Shown one piece after another: positions 1 through 4,086 of a DNA stretch of 6,883 nt. The first letter of the stretch is position 1; every line of letters starts with the position of its first letter. The translations under genes were made by a program, and so were the position numbers. This stretch comes from Desulfobulbaceae bacterium (GTDB lineage: Bacteria; Desulfobacterota; Desulfobulbia; Desulfobulbales; Desulfobulbaceae): NCBI GenBank assembly GCA_026990725.1, contig JALXCX010000150.1, positions 1-6,883 on the forward strand, given 5' to 3'. The notes under the pieces are model-generated. The model was given only the letters and a program-made list of their open reading frames with translations, was not told the DNA's origin and ran no database searches.

Positions 1-518
1 AAGCTGTCGAAGAATTTCTGGCCAACCAGAAAGATGAGACATCATCTCCTTCCGGCGGCGGATGTCCTTCTGCCCAGATTAAAACAATGCAACCCATTAC
101 ACCGTGTCAGGCAGCTAATGTACCGACAGCACAAAAGGGAGGCGCATTGAGTCACTGGCCCGTACAGATACGGCTTATCCCGCCCAACGCACCATTTCTC
201 GAAAATTGTGACCTTCTCATTGCCGCTGATTGTACCGCTGTTTCTTATGGCGGATTGCAGGAGGATTTCATTAAAGGACGGGTGGTGATGATGGGCTGTC
301 CTAAATTTGATGACCAACAGATGTATGTTGATCGCTTCACAGAACTGTTTAAGACCAGAAAACTCAATTCTGTCACTATTCTAATAATGGAAGTCCCCTG
401 CTGTTCTTCCATGCTGCAAATTGTCAAAAAAGCCTATGACGATGCCCAAGCCTCGGTTACGATTCGCCAGGTAGTAATTTCAACCGAAGGCCAGCTGTTA
501 AGCGACACAAACTGGTAG
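1..518 (+). CDS. 4Fe-4S ferredoxin-like iron-sulfur protein, C-terminal part (5' end outside window)
   Basis: The reading frame is open from the first complete codon at position 3 to TAG at 516-518 and gives 171 residues, so the true start lies left of the window. The N-terminal part of such proteins normally carries two 4Fe-4S cluster motifs, which cannot be seen here. The visible part has a Ser/Gly-rich linker with GGGCPSA, then a globular domain with LSHWPVQIRLIPPNAPFLE, AADCTAV, MGCPKFDD and MEVPCC. From memory, this combination is typical of a ferredoxin family found in anaerobic Desulfobacterota, Clostridia and archaea. The conserved Cys residues (in DCTA, GCPKFDD and PCC) could bind a cofactor or form a redox site; that is inference. 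The substrate or partner is unknown. A cytoplasmic location is likely, as no membrane segment is visible. The gene is closed by the hairpin at 557-592. Confidence 0.85.
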   Translation, partial: AVEEFLANQKDETSSPSGGGCPSAQIKTMQPITPCQAANVPTAQKGGALSHWPVQIRLIPPNAPFLENCDLLIAADCTAVSYGGLQEDFIKGRVVMMGCPKFDDQQMYVDRFTELFKTRKLNSVTILIMEVPCCSSMLQIVKKAYDDAQASVTIRQVVISTEGQLLSDTNW

Positions 519-556
519 ACCAAACAAGAGACATCCCTCAAAATGGCCAATAGAAG

Positions 557-592
557 AAGCCCCTGTGCATCATGACATCAGGGGCTTTTTTT
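557..592 (+). terminator. Intrinsic terminator of the iron-sulfur protein gene
   Basis: A perfect 9-bp stem, AAGCCCCTG (557-565) with CAGGGGCTT (579-587), encloses a 13-nt loop and runs into seven T residues (586-592). It lies 38 nt after the stop codon at 518. The 3' arm and T-tract are also the last codons and stop of the opposing small membrane protein gene (578-793). On the minus strand the same stem is followed by a weaker pyrimidine-rich stretch (CTTCTTCT), so it may also partly terminate the leftward operon. Confidence 0.9.
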
Positions 593-793
593 ATGCAATC
601 GGCGAAAACGACAGTAAAATCCAATCCCGGCAAAAAATACTCCTGCCCCGGCAACCGCATATTTTGCCACAGAGACATCAATATTTTTTAGCGCGATACC
701 TACCAGTAATACTCCGGCAACTATGAGCAGCCAGTCAGAGACGACAGCAAGCAGATGAACAATTTTTGCTGCGGCCTCCCTGAGCCGCCACAT
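578..793 (-). CDS. Small two-helix membrane protein, 71 aa, unknown function
   Basis: I do not recognise a family. The product has two clear hydrophobic segments, about residues 11-35 (IVHLLAVVSDWLLIVAGVLL core) and 42-61 (YAVAGAGVFFAGIGFY core), joined by a short KNIDV loop. Basic ends (MWRLR..., CRFRRLHKK) predict both termini in the cytoplasm. The start is supported by a GGTGGAG ribosome-binding site 8 nt upstream and by the upstream ORF's stop, which overlaps this start as TAATG (translational coupling). The final codons, for KKSP and TGA, lie inside the T-tract and stem of the opposing terminator. It is probably the last gene of the leuA-creA operon. Clean composition, RBS and coupling favour a real gene; the function is not inferable. 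Confidence 0.65.
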   Translation of the reverse strand: MWRLREAAAKIVHLLAVVSDWLLIVAGVLLVGIALKNIDVSVAKYAVAGAGVFFAGIGFYCRFRRLHKKSP

Positions 794-1013
794 TAGCGAC
801 GCTCCACCGTATAGAGTATACCTTCAGTGATGCTTTCTTTCTGGACAATACGCCCGTCATTCATGGCAATAACCCTGTCCATGCGACTGCCTGTATCTGG
901 AGAGGTAATGAAACTGAACTGTTCAGGTGTTTCTCCACGGATTTGTTTAAGACGTAACCTTACGTCTTTGTACCCTTTTCAACAATCACCTCGATAATCA
1001 ACCGTTTTTTCAT
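793..1013 (-). pseudogene. 73-codon small ORF split by a -1 frameshift (decayed gene, or programmed -1 frameshift)
   Basis: The frame starts at ATG 1013-1011 but meets TAA at 962-960 after 17 codons (MKKRLIIEVIVEKGTKT). The -1 frame opens just upstream of that point and continues to TAA at 795-793. Joining the frames at the AAAAGGG run (979-973) gives a coherent 73-residue, strand-rich soluble protein containing KDVRLRLKQIRG, SFITSPDTGSRMDRVIAMN and DGRIVQKESITEGILYTVER. The total length, 221 nt, is exactly one base short of 74 codons. The run contains A AAG GGT, which fits the X XXY YYZ slippery format in the correct phase. Its end overlaps the orf71 start (TAATG). An AAAGGA Shine-Dalgarno-like stretch lies about 13 nt before the ATG, partly within the MITE target duplication. 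It may be a real gene inactivated by loss of one G, a gene expressed by slippage, or a sequencing error. No family was recognised. Confidence 0.6.
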
Positions 1014-1025
1014 TCACTTATTCTT

Positions 1026-1033
1026 TTCCTTTG
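1026..1033. repeat. Target-site duplication, left copy
   Basis: TTCCTTTG lies directly next to the left GTAACTATTCAG end of the MITE and is identical to the right copy at 1187-1194. On the minus strand (CAAAGGAA) it supplies part of the likely ribosome-binding site of the downstream small ORF. Confidence 0.9.
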
Positions 1034-1186
1034 GTAACTATTCAGGTATCAGCACAATGCTGGCATAACCTGTGGCCTATAACTGTTCAGATGTGCTCCA
1101 TGGTGTGGTAAGCAGGCCAACGAACTATAGCCCGTCTATGTGAGGAGGCCTGATCGCCGCACCATGGGGTGCAGCTGAATAGTTAC
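1034..1186. mobile_element. MITE, 153 bp, IS66-type ends, 8-bp target duplication
   Basis: The element has perfect 12-bp terminal inverted repeats, GTAACTATTCAG (1034-1045) and CTGAATAGTTAC (1175-1186). It is flanked on both sides by the 8-bp direct repeat TTCCTTTG. It contains no plausible ORF, so it must be mobilised by a transposase encoded elsewhere. IS66-family insertion sequences have termini starting GTAA and make 8-bp duplications, so IS66 is the best-fitting parent; that assignment rests only on those two features. The interior holds a long imperfect hairpin (1080-1185) and a smaller palindrome (CAGCA-CAA-TGCTG, 1050-1062). Inserted at the 3' end of creA, it supplies the G of the last codon and the TAA stop of that gene. 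Confidence 0.9.
1080..1185. repeat. Long imperfect inverted repeat inside the MITE (39-nt arms)
   Basis: The arm 1080-1118 (starting TAACTGTTCAG, ending AGCAGGCC) is largely complementary to the arm 1147-1185 (starting GGCCTGAT, ending CTGAATAGTTA), around a 28-nt centre (1119-1146). About 30 of 39 positions pair, most mismatches being transitions that give G:U pairs in RNA. The right arm includes the right terminal repeat. The left terminus (from 1035, TAACTATTCAG) is a third, more diverged copy in the same orientation as the left arm, so the element is tripartite. When transcribed as part of the leftward operon it would fold into a stable stem between creA and the small ORF. Confidence 0.8.
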
Positions 1187-1677
1187 TTCCTTTGTAGTGT
1201 AGACAAAGCATGCTGTTGCCTGACAACAATTGTGGAAATCGAATTTTTCGGCGAACCATTAACAATTTTATCCGAATACGTCAGGTAAATGAGTGCGTTA
1301 CGCTTACTGTCATAAAACCGGACAACCTGCAGCTTCTTAAAGAGCAGCGACGTTGATTTTCGAAAAACTCTTTTACCATCCCATTTACCGCTCAAGACTT
1401 CAGACGGTAAAATAATTTTCCCTGTCTGCCTGCAGGCAATGGATGCATCTGAGGTGTCTTCTGCAACGCCAAGAGCTCCGGATATACCGCCGGTTTTTGC
1501 CCGGCTGATATAACAAGTTGCCCCGCTGATATCGGGGTCATCAAAGGCCTCGATAACAATTTTATCGTTGGCCCCAAGGATTTTAAAGGTTGTACTCACC
1601 TTGCCTATTTCTTCTGCCTGGGCAGAGGAAAGCAACAGCGCAACAGCAGCCAGACTAACAAGTATTTGTTTGACCAT
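1183..1677 (-). CDS. creA: CreA family exported protein
   Basis: The 164-residue product has a signal peptide (MVKQILVSLAAVALLLSSAQA, predicted cleavage after residue 21). The mature domain contains VSTTFKILGANDKI, EAFDDPDISGATCYISRAKTGG, ASIACRQ, KKLQVVRFYD, YLTYSDK and SPKNSIST, which I recognise as the CreA family (E. coli CreA, COG3045). Members are small periplasmic proteins without an established biochemical role. Two Cys (C55, C82) could form a disulfide. ATG 1677 is chosen because GGGAG lies 9 nt upstream and it begins the signal peptide directly; the ATG at 1698 would overlap leuA and add MCWEINI. The start is 5 nt after the leuA stop, with its RBS inside the last leuA codons, so it is co-transcribed with leuA. 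The TAA stop and the G of the last codon come from the MITE; without it the frame would read four more residues (RISE) to a TGA. Confidence 0.93.
   Translation of the reverse strand: MVKQILVSLAAVALLLSSAQAEEIGKVSTTFKILGANDKIVIEAFDDPDISGATCYISRAKTGGISGALGVAEDTSDASIACRQTGKIILPSEVLSGKWDGKRVFRKSTSLLFKKLQVVRFYDSKRNALIYLTYSDKIVNGSPKNSISTIVVRQQHALSTLQRK
1187..1194. repeat. Target-site duplication, right copy
   Basis: TTCCTTTG lies next to the right MITE end and is identical to 1026-1033. On the minus strand it encodes the end of CreA (the Gln, Arg and first two bases of the Lys codon). Confidence 0.9.
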
Positions 1678-1682
1678 AATAT

Positions 1683-3368
1683 TTATCTCCCAACACATAA
1701 ACGATTAAGTGCGCTGAGCAGAGCCTTGACAGTTGAAATAATAATATCAGTATCAACGCCTGTGCCCCACCAGCCCTCACCTTTATTGTCAATAACCTCA
1801 ACATAACTGACAGCCCGGGACGACGACCCTTTTGTCAGTGCGTGCTCATGGTAGGCATGCAGAGTAAACTTTAACCCTGCTGTCTCTTTTAATGCCCTGC
1901 AGAAAGCATCAAGAGGTCCGTTGCCTGTCCCTTTGAGTTCCTGCTCCTGACCATCATTAAAAATAACGGCCTCAACCTGTGCTTCAGAAAGTTCTTCACG
2001 TTGATCGACATGCCGTTTAAGCACATGAAAACTCTTGAGCTGATAACACCCCTCTGCAAGCAAATATTCTCGTTCAAATGCTTTATACACATCTTCCGGG
2101 GAAAGTACATTGCCTGCTTTATCAGACTCCTGCTGAATAATTCGGCCAAAGCCCGGCTGCATTTCCTTGGGCAGTTTATAACCAAACTCCCGATCCATAA
2201 TATATGCAGCCCCTCCCTTTCCGGATTGACTGTTGATGCGGATAATCGATTCATACGTTCGCCCAACATCTTCAGGATCAATGGGCAGATAGGGGACAGC
2301 CCATATTCTCTCCCCGTCCTTTTGAACGGCATCCATCCCCTTGCTGATGGCATCCTGATGGGAACCGGAAAAAGCTGTATAGACAAGCTCGCCAGCATAC
2401 GGATGCCTGGGATGGACTGAAAGGTTGGTGCAGCGTTCATATACATTGACTACCTTGTTAATATTTGAAAAATCGAGCTCAGGATCAATCCCTTGAGTGA
2501 ACAGATTTAAAGCAAGAGTCATCAAATCAACATTTCCGGTCCGTTCTCCATTGCCAAACAAGGTCCCCTCGACTCGATCTGCTCCGGCCATTAAGGCAAG
2601 TTCCGTGGCGGCCACAGCTGTGCCCCGATCATTATGGGCATGCAGACTTATCAAAGCACAGTCACGTTTTTTCAAATTATTAATAAACCATTCGATCTGG
2701 TCGGCATAAACATTTGGCGTGGCCATTTCTACGGTACTTGGCAGGTTTATAACCACCGGCTTTTCCGGTGTAGGTTCCCAGACATCCATGACAGCTTCAC
2801 AGATTTCCAGGGCAAAATCAAGCTCAGTACCGGTAAAGCTTTCCGGTGAATATTCATAGCGGATATCACCATCAAAACGCTCAGCCTCTTCACGGATAAT
2901 TTTTGCCCCCTGCACCCCGAGATCCATAATCTCCTGTCTGCTCATCTTAAAAACAACATCCCGCTGAAGCGTTGAAGTTGAGTTATACAGATGCACTATG
3001 CCTGTTTTAGCGCCTTTAAAGGCGGCAAAAGTCTTCCGTATCAATGATTCCTTTGCCTGAGTCAGAGCCTGAATAGTGCAATCGTCAGGAATCATCTGAT
3101 TTTTGATAAGGTGTCTGGTAAAATCATACTCCACCTTTGAAGCCGAGGGAAAACCGACCTCTATGTCCTTAAAACCTACTTCGGTCAGCAGCTTGAACAT
3201 TTCAATCTTTTTTTCAAGATTCATCGGCTGAACAAGAGCCTGATTCCCATCGCGCAAGTCTACGGAGCACCAGTGCGGAGCCCGGTTTATGGTTTTATCT
3301 GGCCAGGTACGATTCTTTAACTGGATCGGTGGATAAGGTCGGTATTTCCTGATCTTGTCAGCCTGCAT
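1683..3368 (-). CDS. leuA: 2-isopropylmalate synthase (type 2 LeuA)
   Basis: The enzyme condenses acetyl-CoA with 2-ketoisovalerate to give 2-isopropylmalate, the first committed step of leucine synthesis, in the cytoplasm. The frame from ATG 3371 gives 562 residues (numbering used here). An N-terminal HMGL-like TIM barrel (about 30-310) carries LRDGNQA (39-45, metal-binding Asp41), the metal ligands HAHND (244-248) and GNGERTGN (273-280). GSHQDAISKG (336-345) and SGKGG (383-387) follow, then a C-terminal LeuA dimer/leucine-feedback domain (about 440-560). The length fits the roughly 560-residue LeuA group. Two adjacent ATGs exist; AGAGG lies 4 nt from 3371 but 7 nt from 3368, so 3368 is preferred (561 aa). 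It is preceded by a leucine attenuator and followed after 5 nt by creA. Expression should rise when charged tRNA-Leu is scarce, and activity should fall with leucine. Confidence 0.97.
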   Translation of the reverse strand: MQADKIRKYRPYPPIQLKNRTWPDKTINRAPHWCSVDLRDGNQALVQPMNLEKKIEMFKLLTEVGFKDIEVGFPSASKVEYDFTRHLIKNQMIPDDCTIQALTQAKESLIRKTFAAFKGAKTGIVHLYNSTSTLQRDVVFKMSRQEIMDLGVQGAKIIREEAERFDGDIRYEYSPESFTGTELDFALEICEAVMDVWEPTPEKPVVINLPSTVEMATPNVYADQIEWFINNLKKRDCALISLHAHNDRGTAVAATELALMAGADRVEGTLFGNGERTGNVDLMTLALNLFTQGIDPELDFSNINKVVNVYERCTNLSVHPRHPYAGELVYTAFSGSHQDAISKGMDAVQKDGERIWAVPYLPIDPEDVGRTYESIIRINSQSGKGGAAYIMDREFGYKLPKEMQPGFGRIIQQESDKAGNVLSPEDVYKAFEREYLLAEGCYQLKSFHVLKRHVDQREELSEAQVEAVIFNDGQEQELKGTGNGPLDAFCRALKETAGLKFTLHAYHEHALTKGSSSRAVSYVEVIDNKGEGWWGTGVDTDIIISTVKALLSALNRLCVGR

Positions 3369-3433
3369 CATTTTTCCTCTTCTTTCTTCAAAAAATGGTT
3401 CACACTTTTCTACATGTTTACAAAAGATATGAC

Positions 3434-3471
3434 AAAAAAAAAGCCACGATTCACATGGTGAACCGCGGCTT
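3434..3471 (-). terminator. Attenuator terminator (3:4 hairpin) upstream of leuA
   Basis: On the minus strand a 13-bp stem pairs AAGCCGCGGTTCA (3471-3459) with TGAATCGTGGCTT (3453-3441), with two G:U pairs and a 5-nt loop. It is followed by a run of nine T residues overlapping the stem base (3442-3434). It lies between the leader peptide and leuA, so it ends transcription before the structural gene unless the alternative pairing forms. Confidence 0.92.
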
Positions 3472-3497
3472 ATGGATTGTTTTTGTTCCGGAATTTT

Positions 3498-3587
3498 TCA
3501 GAACAAACCAGTCTCCTCTGCCACAGTCACACTGTGCAGCCCCGGTAGTAGAGCCAGATCGAGGAGAAGTTTATTCAATATCATCAT
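3498..3587 (-). CDS. leuL: leu operon leader peptide, 29 aa, Leu-rich
   Basis: The frame runs from ATG 3587 to TGA 3500-3498 and encodes 29 residues beginning MMILNKLLLDLALLPG. Nine residues are leucine, seven of them within residues 4-14, including CTT CTC CTC and the tandem pair CTA CTA. It begins about 25 nt after the -10 element and its end overlaps hairpin 1:2 of the attenuator. The RBS is weak (CGGAAA about 5 nt before the first ATG, better spaced for the second at 3584). The peptide probably has no role of its own; its translation senses leucyl-tRNA supply. Confidence 0.85.
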   Translation of the reverse strand: MMILNKLLLDLALLPGLHSVTVAEETGLF

Positions 3588-3611
3588 TATTTTCCGGTTG
3601 AATTTGTACAC

Positions 3612-3639
3612 ATATTAAGCCCAGCCTGATTTTTGTCAA
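3612..3639 (-). promoter_or_regulatory. leuA operon promoter (sigma70-like)
   Basis: On the minus strand TTGACA (3639-3634, consensus) and TAATAT (3617-3612, 5/6 to TATAAT) are separated by 16 bp. Transcription would start near 3605, just before the Leu-rich leader ORF. Confidence 0.82.
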
Positions 3640-3648
3640 GTAGTATTT

Positions 3649-3664
3649 ATTCCAATATTAGAAT
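3649..3664. promoter_or_regulatory. 16-bp dyad between the divergent leuA and feoA promoters, possible operator
   Basis: ATTCCAATATTAGAAT is palindromic at 14 of 16 positions. It ends 9 bp upstream of the leuA -35 box and 26 bp upstream of the feoA -35 box, a position suited to a regulator of one or both promoters. It does not match a Fur box that I recognise. Identity of any binding protein is unknown. Confidence 0.35.
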
Positions 3665-3690
3665 CCTTTAAATTAGATTGACAAGATGAC

Positions 3691-3719
3691 TTCAGACCGA
3701 TAAGACATCAAAATATAAT
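3691..3719 (+). promoter_or_regulatory. feoA promoter (sigma70-like)
   Basis: TTCAGA (3691-3696, 4/6 to TTGACA) lies 17 bp upstream of a perfect TATAAT (3714-3719). Transcription from about 3726 would leave a leader of about 50 nt before the FeoA start. Confidence 0.6.
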
Positions 3720-3774
3720 TACTCACAGCCGTTGACCGGCGAGTTCAAGACTGATAATTCTTTCTTAAAAAACT

Positions 3775-4011
3775 ATGGCACTCATCAACCTGCGGACAAT
3801 GGCTATTAATCAAAGCGGCGTTATTTCTTCTGTCAAAGTAGGCGGAGAACTTGGCCGGAGAATTCGTGAAATGGGTCTTGTACCGGGAACAGAAATAACA
3901 ATTAAACAACGGGCCCCATTAAATGATCCTGTCGCCCTGCGAGTCATGGACGGAACCCTGACATTACGCAACAACGAAGCAGATTTTATTCAGGTAGAAA
4001 TAGAGGATTAG
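3775..4011 (+). CDS. feoA: FeoA domain protein, stand-alone, 78 aa
   Basis: The product is a single SH3-like FeoA domain over its whole length. Visible family features are the N-terminal INLRTMAINQSGVISSV strand, GELGRRIREMGLVPGTEI, APLNDPVALRV and TLTLRNNEADFI, which match the usual layout of FeoA and of the DtxR/MntR C-terminal domain. FeoA normally assists the ferrous iron transporter FeoB at the inner membrane, but no feoB is visible in this window, so the partner is unknown. ATG 3775 is chosen because the first residues align with the family's N-terminal strand; it lacks a clear Shine-Dalgarno sequence (TTCTTAAAAAACT precedes it). The alternative ATG at 3799 would remove that strand. It is followed 75 bp later by recQ in the same direction, with an 8-T run (4030-4037) but no hairpin between them. 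Confidence 0.88.
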   Translation: MALINLRTMAINQSGVISSVKVGGELGRRIREMGLVPGTEITIKQRAPLNDPVALRVMDGTLTLRNNEADFIQVEIED

Positions 4012-4086
4012 AGCCTTGTTTCTTACTAATTTTTTTTCCCCGCCCTCGCCCCCGGCACTTTCTTTATCAATTCGCTTGAAAATCAC

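Larger units (their letters stand above)
3434..3605 (-). promoter_or_regulatory. Leucine attenuator (transcribed leader of the leuA operon)
   Basis: Three mutually exclusive pairings can be read on the minus strand. Hairpin 1:2 pairs CTGCACAGT (3539-3531) with ACTGTGGCAG (3527-3518; one bulged G, 3-nt loop). Antiterminator 2:3 pairs ACTGTGGC (3527-3520) with GCCGCGGT (3469-3462), all eight positions with two G:U, and a small internal hairpin (3507-3501 with 3488-3482) closes the distance. Terminator 3:4 is the stem at 3471-3441. A ribosome stalled at the CTA CTA leucine codons (3551-3546) would cover segment 1, free segment 2 for 2:3 and let transcription reach leuA; rapid translation permits 3:4 and termination. 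This is the enterobacterial leu-type logic. The pairings are seen in the sequence; the regulation is inferred. Confidence 0.87.

Noticed and set aside
793..950. Resemblance of the orf73 second half (DRVIAMNDGRIV) to the C-terminus of ABC transporter ATPases
   Set aside because: Only a short DRVI...DGRIV stretch matches. No Walker, signature or H-loop motif exists, and the whole joined product is only 73 residues with a proper start and gene overlaps, so it is not a credible ABC fragment.
1678..1698. ATG at 1698 as creA start
   Set aside because: It would overlap leuA by 16 nt, has no suitable RBS and would put seven extra residues before a complete signal peptide; ATG 1677 has GGGAG at 9 nt.
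3395..3601. Plus-strand 68-codon ORF across the leuA leader
   Set aside because: It is antisense to the attenuator, has a composition dictated by the terminator and leader peptide, and lacks an RBS; the minus-strand attenuator explains the region fully.
3678..3683. TTGACA considered as the feoA -35 box
   Set aside because: The distance to the good TATAAT at 3714 is 30 bp, too long. TTCAGA at 3691 with a 17-bp spacer fits better.
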